Source: Gorsachius magnificus
Lineage: Eukaryota > Chordata > Aves > Pelecaniformes > Ardeidae
Direction: 5' to 3'
DNA length: 64,000 bases
Assembly: GCA_034008185.1 (NCBI GenBank)
Contig: CM067095.1
Span: 6,928,610 to 6,992,609 of the forward strand
The notes under the pieces were generated by a model that did no database searches, was not told where the DNA came from, and saw only the letters and a list, made by a program, of their open reading frames with translations. Both the position numbers and the translations under genes were made by a program. Positions 36,801 to 44,998 of this stretch are shown piece after piece; within the stretch, counting starts at the first letter, position 1, and every line of letters begins with the position of its first letter.

Positions 36801-39800
36801 TCTTTTTAGGAGGGCCAGCTGTGAGAGGACAAGGGGTAATGGTTTTAAACTAAAACAGGGTAGATTTAGACTGGGTATAAGGAAGAAATTCTTTACAATG
36901 AGGGTGGTAAAACACTGGAACAGGTTGCCCAGAGAGGTGGTGGAGGCCCCATCCCTGGAAACATTCAAGGCCAGGTTGGATGGGGCTCCGAGCAACCTGA
37001 TCTGGTTAGCGGTGTCCCTGCTCCCTGCAGGGGGGTTGGACTAGATGACCTCTAGGGGTCCCTTCCAACCCAAAACATTCTATGATTCTATGATTGGACT
37101 GCAAGAGGAGCGGCTGCTCCGGAGGGGGCTGCCGGAGCGGGGCCGCTGCGCTTTGCCGCCCACCCCAGCCATGAAGCCCTGTGCTGGTGGCAGATGACAA
37201 CGTGGAACTGCTTGCGCTCCGCTCCAGCCGTTTGAGGCTTTTCCTACAAGGGTCCCATGTGCCTGCAATGGGCACGTTATGACAGCCCTAAAACAGCTCC
37301 ACACCAGGGCCGGGGTATGCTCCTGCCCCCTGGGGCATCTGTGACACTCAGGCAAAGGGGGGCACTTTGGGCAGCTGGGCTCAGGCTGGGAGGTCCCCAT
37401 GGTGGATGCCACTGATTAGAGGAGGAAAGTGGGAGGATCAGCTCCGTCGTGGGGATGGGAGCATGGTACTGGGGGTTACCCCAATTGCACACCCTTACCC
37501 AGGGGTACCTGCCCAGCAGCCGCCCCTCCATGCCTCAGTAAATCCATGTCTCGGCTCAGGCAGTGGCGTACCCATGCCCGGGTGGGCTCAGGGTGCTCAC
37601 AGCCATGGTGGGCAGTCACTGACGGACATCACCACTCCCCTCCTGCCTGCACTGGCTCCAGGTCCAGCACCCCATGTCCTGGGCATAGCAGTTTCAAAGA
37701 CTGCAGCTCTGATGAAGTGGCGCCAGGGACTCGTCCTCACCTAAAGAGGGATGAAAGTCAGCACAGTTCGGCACCAGGCTGAGATTTCAGCAAGAAAAAA
37801 ACCTAAGAAATTTAGAAAGCTGAGCTTCAGCAGCTTCCCCCTGCTCCAGGGGGTTCAAAGCACGCAGAGAGGGGCACGGCCCTAACGCTGCATTTCCCGT
37901 GGCTGCAAGGAGATGGTGAGTCCCTGGAAAGAGATGGAGATGCCAGCTGTGAGCTCCCCTTCTGCAGAGCACAACCAGAAGCATTAAAGCAAAATTAGCA
38001 AAAGAAAACCCAGGCTGCAAACGCGAGGGGGAAGTCGCTGCAGGCCAGCTCCCGGCGCCGATGCCAGCAGAGGGCATCCGCAGCACGCCATGCCCCGCAT
38101 CCTGCTCCAGCCACATCCCAAACCTATCCCACTGCCACCTCATCAGCTTACCGAGAGCCCTGGTACCTATGGACAATGCAGAAAAAAGATCCCATGAAAA
38201 GAAGATTTGTATGTTGTAATATCCTGAAAACTTTCCCTGGAGATCAGGCACAGAAGAGTGTGTGCATATGATGCTGTACTGGGACGCTCGGAGGCCGTAC
38301 CGGGACGCTCGGAGGCCGTACCGCAGGCTGTGCAGGATGCAGCCTGTACTGTTTTGCTCCCTGAGCCCTCCAGCCCCACAGGCTGGCTGTACTCAAGGGT
38401 AAAAAGAAGAAACCTGAGCAACCTGCACGCCTATAAAATTTTGTTTGCCAAACACTGCCTTCGCCATCAGTGCAGGTGCCTGTCCCAAGATCATCCTTTC
38501 GTACAGCTTTGCTTACCCATTTCTTCCAGCCTTGCAACTGTTCCAGTTTTTCTTCAATTGGTAAATGCATGGTGTGCTAGAATTTGGTTTGGCTCTCTTT
38601 TTTTTTTAAAAATCTTCAATCAACGTGTAAAAGGTAAGCATGTAAAACTTTATGTCTCCTTCGGCAGATTTTCATGGCAGTTTCAAAAAAGCTATTTTAA
38701 TCTCAAGTGTTGGATGTAAATACTATGCTGGAGTTTCTATAATGCTATAGCCTTCTGTTGGCTTATACAACCTCCAGTTATAAAATACAGCCCTTTCTTG
38801 AACAAAAGCCAAGATCTTTTAAAGGATCAAAGAATAAAAAGCAGAAATGAGTTTGTCAGGGGATGGATTTTTTTATGTCATACGTATAAAATCGTCTCAG
38901 ACCTGAACCCCTTTTTATGGCAATCTTTCCTGCAGCATCACAGTTTCCAAGGGGGTGGGAGGCAGGGGAATATCCTGGGGCTGCATCCACCAGAACAGCC
39001 TGACCCCATTTCACTCCAGCCTGGGGCTGCGGACACCGTGCTGGCACGGCCAGCGTCCTGGTGGTACCCACAGCACCAGGCTCCTGACCACGCCGCCCGG
39101 CCACCGCACCTGCCCCGCCATGGGACGTAGCTGGGGTTTGTCCAGCCCAGCTTTGCTCAGAGGAGGTGCTGAGGTCAGGGCTGTGCACAAGCCACCCCCC
39201 TGCCCTGGCTCTGGCAGCTCACAGGACACCAGGGCAGGTTTTGTTGTTTCACCCAAAGGGATTTTTTCCTCTCTGGAATACAAAGTTTACTCCTCTTGCC
39301 CATCAAGACAGGGCTGGTCAACAGGGGGACGGGCTGAGCTTTTATAACATGGGTCACTTCACTGCGAGAAGCTGTCCATCAGCCACGACTGTTTCTTACT
39401 GAAGCTGAATTATGTTTGTCTTTTCTGAAAATAAGGTCTCGGGGCTGTGTTGGAACATGGACCAAATCCCTGGTAAGGCCACAGTTTCAACACGTGTCAA
39501 GAGCGACAGCCAAGTCGAGATTTGTTACTGCAGTGGGAGGTGGACTGGCCCTGGGGACTATGTCAGGATCAAAGAGAAGCTTATTATTAAGAAGCAGATC
39601 TCTCCGGAGCATCCACAGGTGTTTTCAGGCTAGTATGAGCATCTCATGGTGCTCACCTTTCTTCAGCAGTTTTTGGAGGAACAACTGCTGCAGGACACAA
39701 TCTTCGAGGGAGGAAAAGTGAGGCCCAAAAAGCACAAGTCTTGGTGGGACAGGGATTGGCTTGCTTGCCAACCCTCACCTGCAGCATGTCTGCAGGGGGC

Positions 39801-42436
39801 TCTGGAAGCTGGACCTGAACTTCTGCGTGTCGCAGATTCAGGGTGACCCACATGCATTGCTCCCTGATGTTGAGGGGAACAAAAAACCAAACAACACTAC
39901 CCTGTGGCAAGGGCTAGGAGAAAAAAAGTGACTCTATAACCCAGAAAATGCTCCCAATCCTTGGGCTCAGGTGGGGCAAGAGGAGCAGCCCAATCTGTGG
40001 CGGCTGCTTGAGAGAGCAAAGTCCCAGTGAACTCAAGAGAAACGATGCTCCAACCCTGCACCACAGCAAAAAGCTCCCAGCTAATCCGCCAGCCAAATCC
40101 ACACAGTTCCCACCCGATGGCCAAGTGGGACCAGAAAGTCAAGGCTGGGATAGGCAGGAGAAGAGGTTAAATAGTCTGTGGGGTCCTAGGAGCACGGAGG
40201 GACACATTTTAGCACACCACCCTGAAACTCATCGCAAAGCTGTATTTAGCCCAGGTCTGTGTGGGATCAGCCCTTTGCCGCAACGTTTCAATATAGGAGG
40301 ATGAATTCCTACCTCCAAGACAAGTTCCTTTTGCTCCACTTGGTGACAGCCTGTGCGAATCGCTTCCTCCTGGTGTCTGCAGTGGCGAGGTCGGGCAGAG
40401 AGCAGCGAGGGGTCTTCATCAGCTCCAGCGTGGCTTCATCTAGGGTTAGGAAAAAAAAAAAAAATGGAAATCACGGGAATGGTGGGCTAAGAAATCCCAG
40501 GGGGGACAAGGAGATGGGAGGTGCTGAGGATGCAGCAACAGAGCAAAAGGCAGTGCCCAAGAGCCGGGTGGAGCATGGCACTAGCCCCAGCGCCACCCGC
40601 GGTGACACCTGTGGGTGCTGAGCCCCCTCCGTGCCACAGTTGCACCCACCAGCAGCAGCAATTCCTTCAAAGCAGCCCCCAGCTGGGGCTGCCAGGAGGT
40701 GAGGGACACGACACCCCACAGCCAGGGTGCCGATGGACAGTTTTGTTGATTCCAGGAGAAAATGCAGCAGGTTACCTCTTGCATGACACTTTACAGATCT
40801 CAAAAACTTGTGTGGAAAACCACCTGTGGCCATCTTTGATTATATTTTAAAACATAAATTTTTAATTATTCTGGTTTATTCTCTCTTGCTGAATTTCCCA
40901 TTACTCCCCTGGCAAAGCAGAGAGACATTTGCATGTAAATAAACTGTATCTCTGTTCAGCTAGGAGCTCATTTGGAAAATGTTCATCTTCCTTCTTATTT
41001 ATTTTAAAAACTGAATGGAAGCTTACAGCCCCTATTCTCATCTGCTGAAAGGCAGACAAGTTGTTCGTTCACCCATTTTCCATGCTGGCTTTACCTCTTT
41101 ACTTAAACACTTTGTTTTCAGGCACAAACCCCCATCCGTGACCTGCCCCGAGCAGCCCTCTAGTCCCATTTCAAACACTGCCTCCAAAAATGAAAATTCA
41201 AATGCATTCAAAAGGCCATCCTTGCTCCTGGGCCTCCTGCAGCCTGTGATATGGTGGGAGAGAAATAATTGCACGCACCCAATTAAGAGGAGAGGGAAAG
41301 CCCCATCGCTGGATGCAGCCAGGGGCTGCTCAGGTGGCGGCTGCTCCAGGCAGTGGCGGAGGGCAGCTGGGGTGCCAGGGTGGACTGAGACCAGCCCGCT
41401 AATTAGCAGCTTCTCGTTAATTCTGTCCCAAGCAGTGGAAGGATGCTGGCCACATGGCAGGAGGTCGTGGCCACGTGGCAGGAGTCGTGGCCACCAATCA
41501 GGGAGGGAGGGAGGGGAGGAGAGCAGACAGGCGCCCTTCCGAGAGCCGGGATAACGCTGGCTTTCTCCCTCCCACAAAAAGGACATTGAGAGGAACAGCC
41601 CTGGCCAGATCGGGGAACTTGTGTCGCTTCAGCCTGGCCTCGGACTGCTCCCTGCCAGCCAGATGTGGCCGCAGAACCCCCCCCCCGGGGCTCTCAGCTG
41701 GCTGGGGGGTGCCCGGAGCCACTGCGGCTCGGCGAGAGCCAAGGAGACCCTTGCCAGCTCCGCAGGCTCCTCGTGGCTCCAGCGCTGGGGAGACGCGACT
41801 CCATCTTCCTCCCTCCCCTGCACTGTGCCCCAGCGGTGAAAAAACCAGAATATCTACGTACACAAACTGGGAGGCTTAATCAGGATTTTTGTCCAGCTCA
41901 ATGTGATGCTGCAATTAAGGCTTTGAACAGGACAACCTATGAGCCTTAGTTTCTCCATCTTTTTTTTTTTCCTTTACTTTTTTTTTTTTTTTTTCCCCCT
42001 TACTTTTTTTTTTTTGAGCACACCAAGAGCTATTTTAAGCACTATGGGAACCCCAAGGGTGCGTGGGTCTGGTGAAATAATTGCTTGCCTCAGGTTCTTG
42101 AAAGCACAAGGCAACAAAGCACCTGAGCCATGTAATTACTCTTGCAGCTGCAAACTGGGCTGTATGTTACACCCGCGCGAGCTCTTCCTGGAGATGCTGC
42201 TGCTCTACAACTCAGTGCCAAGTCCCCTCTCCTCCCCGGATCTGCAAGGAGCCGTCTCTGCATCCCTCTGCACTGGAGAGAGGGGGGATCACAAGCCACT
42301 GACCTAGGACCCCCGTCGCCTCGAGCCCTCCGAACCTCTGCATGGCAGTGATGGCCTTGGTGAGCTCCTCCTGCGTCTGCAGTTGTCCTGTGACGGGATC
42401 CGGAGGGGGCAGATACCCAAATTTTGTCAGCCAGTC
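18483..42436 (-). CDS. MMP17: MMP17 (MT4-MMP) gene, coding exons 2-10, 5' end missing
   Basis: This entry spans nine minus-strand exons that join in frame with no stop to give 547 residues ending at a TGA (18483-18485). MMP17 is a zinc endopeptidase held on the outer face of the plasma membrane by a GPI anchor. Counting from the first residue of exon 2, the order is: pro-domain 1-71 with cysteine switch at 55-61 and furin site RRKR at 68-71; catalytic domain about 72-241 with zinc motif at 194-204 and Met-turn at 210-214; hinge about 242-282; hemopexin domain 283-474 bounded by two Cys; stem 475-523; hydrophobic tail to 547. The linker, the missing transmembrane-cytoplasmic tail and the close match throughout to vertebrate MMP17 as I know it separate it from MMP14/15/16/24. 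MMP25, the other GPI-anchored member, fits less well at the hinge and tail. Only exon 1 (signal peptide) is missing; the known human protein is about 603 residues, so roughly 50 are absent. Confidence 0.95.
18812..20074 (-). other. MMP17 intron 9
   Basis: Begins GTGAGT and ends TTCGCAG on the minus strand. No repeat or extra exon recognised. Confidence 0.85.
20075..20332 (-). CDS. MMP17: MMP17 exon 9 (hemopexin blades 2-4)
   Basis: This 258-nt exon starts after TTTCTTTCTTTTCTACAG-like sequence (acceptor CTACAG) and ends at TCAGATG|GTGAGT. It encodes [20 protein letters not shown], then [20 protein letters not shown] and [17 protein letters not shown], ending DDAMRWSDG. Each FF/YW-F-K, RYD and GYP set marks a propeller blade. 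The match to known MMP17 is very close across the whole exon. Confidence 0.96.
20333..22496 (-). other. MMP17 intron 8
   Basis: Begins GTGAGA and ends TTCTACAG on the minus strand. It holds a perfect T14/A15 inverted homopolymer at 21981-22009 and a second A-run at about 22031-22042. No additional exon seen. Confidence 0.85.
21981..22009. repeat. T14/A15 homopolymer palindrome
   Basis: Fourteen T are followed directly by fifteen A with no spacer, a perfect inverted repeat that can form a hairpin or cruciform, and that is also prone to sequencing or assembly length error. Confidence 0.9.
22497..22649 (-). CDS. MMP17: MMP17 exon 8 (hemopexin blades 1-2)
   Basis: This 153-nt exon starts after CTGTTCCTCCAG and ends at TTCAAAG|GTGAGA. 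It encodes [20 protein letters not shown], then [20 protein letters not shown] and HKIVFFK. These are the end of blade 1 and most of blade 2 of the hemopexin propeller, which in MT-MMPs mediates substrate and partner binding. Exon phase is G|GC at the start and G|GG at the end. No break or unusual residue was seen. Confidence 0.95.
22650..26538 (-). other. MMP17 intron 7
   Basis: Begins GTAAGC and ends GTTCCTCCAG on the minus strand. The first part near exon 8 (22690-23100) is CpG- and GC-rich. About 23.9-24.2 kb is AT-rich with many ATTA/TAAT cores and few open frames. Frames of 121-194 codons at 24.5-25.8 kb overlap on both strands and show no domain. Confidence 0.8.
26539..26621 (-). CDS. 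MMP17: MMP17 exon 7 (start of hemopexin domain)
   Basis: This 83-nt exon starts after CTCTCCACAG and ends at TTCAAAG|GTAAGC. It encodes [20 protein letters not shown] and GEAFFFK. The Cys is the first of the two that close the hemopexin propeller by a disulfide, and [15 protein letters not shown] is the first blade. I chose the upstream acceptor because it keeps the same hinge length as known MMP17. A second AG six bases downstream (CACAG-GCTCAG) is also in frame and would drop two residues (Leu-Arg). Confidence 0.92.
26622..28796 (-). other. MMP17 intron 6
   Basis: Begins GTAAGT and ends CTCTCCACAG on the minus strand. It holds an ancient SINE-like piece at 27911-27965 and a short (TG)n at 28643-28658. 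No extra exon seen. Confidence 0.85.
27905..27970 (+). repeat. possible ancient MIR / CORE-SINE-like remnant
   Basis: The stretch contains GCAGATGGGGCATTGAGGCA, then CAGAGAGGTGAAGCGACTTC and CAAGGTCACGC. This resembles the core of the old amniote MIR SINE (..CAGATGAGGAAACTGAGGC.., ..AGAGAGGTTAAG.., ..CCAAGGTCACAC..) recalled from general knowledge. The match is clear over about 55 bases but was not aligned by program. Confidence 0.55.
28797..28896 (-). CDS. MMP17: MMP17 exon 6 (hinge linker)
   Basis: This 100-nt exon starts after TTTACACATAG and ends at GTCCC|GTAAGT. It encodes [13 protein letters not shown], then a Pro- and acid-rich stretch ending [12 protein letters not shown]. This is the flexible hinge between the catalytic and hemopexin domains. 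Its start matches known MMP17 closely, while the middle is more diverged and longer by a few residues. An N-glycosylation sequon NRS is present (residue 269 of the visible protein), at the position where known MMP17 also has one. Confidence 0.9.
28897..29030 (-). other. MMP17 intron 5 (134 nt)
   Basis: A very short intron starting GTAAGT and ending CACATAG. It is too short to hold anything else. Confidence 0.9.
29031..29207 (-). CDS. MMP17: MMP17 exon 5 (catalytic zinc helix and Met-turn)
   Basis: This 177-nt exon starts after TTTATTTCCAG and ends at CTCTACG|GTAAGT. It carries [11 protein letters not shown], the HExxHxxGxxH metzincin motif in which three His bind the catalytic zinc and Glu is the general base. 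SIMRPYY follows, containing the Met-turn that underlies the zinc site. The exon ends with [13 protein letters not shown], the last helix of the catalytic domain. All catalytic residues are intact, so the enzyme should be active. The downstream intron is only 134 nt, the shortest in the gene. Confidence 0.96.
29208..32169 (-). other. MMP17 intron 4
   Basis: Begins GTATGT and ends ATTTCCAG on the minus strand. Frames of 190 and 206 codons occur in opposite directions at 29353-30069, without domains. No transposon tail was recognised. Confidence 0.85.
32170..32453 (-). CDS. MMP17: MMP17 exon 4 (catalytic domain, N-terminal part)
   Basis: This 284-nt exon starts after TTTATTTCAG and ends at TCATCAG|GTATGT. 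It encodes the five-stranded sheet half of the catalytic domain: [19 protein letters not shown], then a strand with [15 protein letters not shown], the structural-zinc and calcium loop with [18 protein letters not shown], and [17 protein letters not shown]. The His and Asp residues of this loop bind the structural zinc and calcium of MMPs. The sequence matches known MMP17 almost residue for residue, with no frameshift or stop. It is the most conserved piece in the window. Confidence 0.96.
35324..35340. repeat. (ATT)n microsatellite
   Basis: About five tandem ATT units. Confidence 0.8.
35769..36060 (-). mobile_element. CR1 LINE 3' fragment, minus orientation
   Basis: Starts on the plus strand with AATCATAGAATCATAGAATC, then TCTAGGTTGGAAAAGACCTT and continues about 290 bases, including CCTCCCTGGGCAGCCCATTC and GTGAAGAAATTTTTCCTAAT. 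This is the reverse complement of a CR1 3' UTR and end of ORF2. It belongs to a different CR1 subfamily from the copies at 13.1 and 36.7 kb. Confidence 0.93.
36691..37093 (+). mobile_element. CR1 LINE, 5'-truncated 3' fragment
   Basis: About 405 bases with an open frame to about 37044 reading [20 protein letters not shown] and later [20 protein letters not shown], then 3' UTR ending in two clean ATTCTATG units. It is the same subfamily as the copy at 13266-13680, with about 15 differences by eye, most of which appear to be changes in the other copy. It lies inside MMP17 intron 3, antisense to the gene. Confidence 0.95.
38276..38323. repeat. 21-bp tandem repeat, 2.3 copies
   Basis: The unit GTACyGGGACGCTCGGAGGCC occurs twice in direct succession with a single T/C difference, followed by GTACCG. 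The unit is CpG-rich although the flanks are not. Confidence 0.9.
40313..40439 (-). CDS. MMP17: MMP17 exon 3 (cysteine switch and furin site)
   Basis: This 127-nt exon follows an acceptor ending AACCCTAG and ends at TGGAG|GTAGGA. It encodes [18 protein letters not shown], which carries the cysteine-switch Cys that ligates the catalytic zinc in the zymogen. The canonical MMP motif is PRCGxPD; the Gly is Ser here, as in known MMP17. It is followed by RRKR, a proprotein-convertase cleavage site that allows activation inside the secretory pathway, typical of membrane-type MMPs. Downstream [11 protein letters not shown] begins the mature enzyme. The last codon (Arg) is split AG|A with exon 4. The acceptor lies next to a poly-A run on the plus strand (40451-40464). 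Confidence 0.93.
40440..42303 (-). other. MMP17 intron 2
   Basis: Begins GTCAGT and ends AACCCTAG on the minus strand. It holds long T-rich tracts at 41959-42015, a GC-rich block at about 41500-41800 with a run of C at 41680-41690, and a small tandem repeat at 41448-41494. No extra exon seen. Confidence 0.85.
41448..41494. repeat. 20-21-bp tandem repeat with E-box
   Basis: Two units of GGCCACrTGGCAGGAGgTCGT (21 and 20 bases) followed by GGCCAC. The second unit contains CACGTG at 41472-41477, a canonical E-box. Confidence 0.85.
42304..42436 (-). CDS. MMP17: MMP17 exon 2 (pro-domain, PGBD-like helices)
   Basis: This 133-nt exon starts in phase 0 after a pyrimidine-rich tract ending TTTCACAG and ends at CTAG|GTCAGT. 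It encodes [11 protein letters not shown] at the start and [20 protein letters not shown] near the end, the helical peptidoglycan-binding-like fold of MMP pro-domains that packs over the active site and keeps the enzyme latent. The final G pairs with AT of the next exon to make Asp. The donor has C at +3 instead of the usual A or G, so it is weaker than the other donors in the gene. The open frames annotated by length alone miss this exon because its true frame is short. Confidence 0.92.
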
Positions 42437-44846
42437 CTGTGAAACAAGAAAGGGGGATGAGAAAAGGAAAGGGAGGAAATAGAGATACAGGGAAAGATGC
42501 TCCAGAGGTCCTGTGCGTTTCGCTTGGAAATACTTTTCCCATTTACATGTTTATACCTGACTTCCCCATCGAACTGCGTGGTCTCTGCTAACAAATGGAC
42601 ATGACAGGACAGATCTGTACACATCACTTCAGTAATGGGATCCAGCGACCTTCACGCATTCCAAGGGTGTCATCTAATTTTTCCACCCGGCTGCAGACCA
42701 TCTTTGATAGCGGCGGCAGTGCAGCCCCAGCCCAAGGGTCACACAGGCGCCCTTGATTCTCCCCTCGGACACTGGCAGCTCTTAGGGAAAATTGTTGCAG
42801 AGCTGAGAGCAAGGAGAAGGGAACAAAACCAAAACTGTCTGCCATGGGGGCCAGGCAGTGCCACCTCCATCGGGATCCCACTTCCTGTGGGAGCCCACAG
42901 GGTCTTGGGAAGGGTCCCAGGTCTGATGGAGGAACCTCGCTGACCTCCGGCAGAGCAGCTGGGTTTTGCTCAACTTTGCCTCTGACCATACTTTTGTGCT
43001 TTGAACTTTCTGCTGTCCCCTGTGGGAGCCACAGTAAGGTCACAGCTTCCCATGAGGGAAGGGACCTTTCCTCCTCCCTGCTGGCACGGGGAACACCTCT
43101 GTGGCCAAGCGCCCTTTGCAAGTCCCCCATGTCCCCATGCTGGCACAAGCAGGCTGTGCCCGCTCTCCTGGTCCCTTCAGCCAACCTGCTGCAATGCCAT
43201 CAAACTGCTGTGACATTAATCAACCCACCGCGACCTTCTGATGCTTTCTGCTCCAGGCATGGCCAGGGTGGGCGAACTTTGGGATGACAATGCATTAAGG
43301 TTGCAAACAGCTTGTTAGAGGCTTCCTTCACCTGGTGGAGATGAGCAGGGACAAGGAAAACCCTGCAGTCCAAGTCCCTTAATGCACCCTGATGACTTGA
43401 GGGTGGCTTGTTTTACCTTGACCTTCACAACTTCAGGATTTTGATTGGAAGCAAACCCAACCATGAAGTCTCTAACCCCTCCTCCAAGCCGGACAGTCAT
43501 CCGAGACCTGGGGTGGATGACCTCAGCGCTGACAAAAACCCGAATGCTCTGGAGAAAAGTGCCATGGAGGCGTAACATGCCAAGCTGCTTCCTCGGAGGT
43601 CACTGCAGGACCTCAGCTTGGTCCCTTCCTACCAGTTCCCAGGCACCATGAGCACTGCAGCTGCAAAGTCTCAGCTTCCAGGAATCAAAACGCCGCCCCA
43701 GCAAGGCCTGGCTGTTTCCCAGCAGTGCCATCACCCTCCTACCGCAGCAGGGAGGGTTATGGGGACAGGGAGCAGAGGAAAACCCTGCAACAGCCTTCCC
43801 CTAAAAGTTGGCCAACATCAACAAGTCACTCCTGGTGACTGATGACCCTTGTCATTTAAAAAAAAAATATACATAAATGGATTAAAAAAACCCCTAACAA
43901 ACCCCCAAAACTATAAGAACATCGGGTTTCTTAACTTTGGATTATTTGTTCAGGGGGATAAATGGGCAGAGTCATGCTCACCCCAGCAGAGCCAGAAACG
44001 CCAGCCTCAGTCACCCGCAGCCCCCAATGGGACCAACTTATTCATTTAAGAGGAGAAATAAATGGCTTTTCTCCCTGTGCCCTACCCTCCAGCATTTCCG
44101 TGTGCCCTGGTTTAACCATCCCCCCGCCAGGTGCCTTAAGGCATTTAGACCCAGGCATGGGTATCTCTAGCACCAGAAAGCCACAGGGGCCTGTGGAACA
44201 CCCCCGCGTCCCTCTCTGCCAAAGCCAAAACCCAAGCAAGCACGGCCACGTGCCAGCAACCCCCCTGCCACGGGCGTCTCATTAAATCCAAGACCACTAT
44301 TTGATAGGAATTTGTCTTTTAACGGACAACACATTTTTATGAAGATCTTTCTCTTCCTCTTTCCAGCCTAAAAAAATAAAATAAAAAATGCCATAAATCT
44401 CATTCTTACAACTGCTTTTTAAATGTCTTGTGAATTATCTTTCTAAATCCTTTCTTACCTTCCTTCTCGCTCCCCTCCCTTACCTTGGCAGAAGGATCAG
44501 CGAAGAATAATAATACTGCATGCAGGGAATGCCATAAACACCTACCCTCTATTTTCTTTATCTGTATCAAAGAAACATAGAGCTATTGAGCCTCTTGAAG
44601 ACTGATATCGATCTAGACTTCCACCACGGTCAATACGCCATGAATTTATCGTAGTCAGCTCAGTGCCAAAAGTCATTACCTGCTTATTGCTACAGTCTGA
44701 ACGCCCCAGCTCAGCGGCAGCGGCCACCCTGAATGCCCCAGCATCCCCAGCCCCGCTCTGGCAAGCCCAATTAAACAACCTCACACTTACAGAGCCTTGT
44801 GACAGCCGGCCCCTCGCTTGGTGCAGCTCTCCATCATCTCAGGGGG

Positions 44847-44998
44847 GCTGTGGAGTCTCCTTCTCTAGAGATATTCAAAGCCCACCTGGATGATGTCCTG
44901 TGTAACATGCTCTAGGTGACCCTGCTTTAGTAGGGGGGTTGGACTGGATGATCTCCCGAGGTCCCTTCCAACCCTTGCCATTTTGTGATTCTGTGAGG
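44847..44998 (+). mobile_element. CR1 LINE 3' fragment
   Basis: Reads GCTGTGGAGTCTCCTTCTCT, then GAGATATTCAAAGCCCACCT, GGGGGGTTGGACTGGATGAT and CCTTCCAACCC, ending TTTTGTGATTCTGTGA. This is an older CR1 subfamily with GTGATTCTGTGA ends, about 150 bases long. Confidence 0.9.

Larger units (their letters stand above)
32454..40312 (-). other. MMP17 intron 3
   Basis: A 7.9-kb intron starting GTAGGA and ending TTATTTCAG on the minus strand. It carries two CR1 copies (35769-36060 and 36691-37093), a short ATT microsatellite (35324-35340) and a 21-bp tandem repeat (38276-38323). AT-rich, ORF-poor blocks lie at about 33.5-33.9 and 35.0-35.2 kb. No further exon seen. Confidence 0.85.

Noticed and set aside
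42624..43184. 186-codon minus-strand frame just upstream of exon 2, tested as exon 1
   Set aside because: No signal peptide at its start, no phase-0 donor leading into DWLTKFGYL, no similarity to the MMP17 N-terminus.
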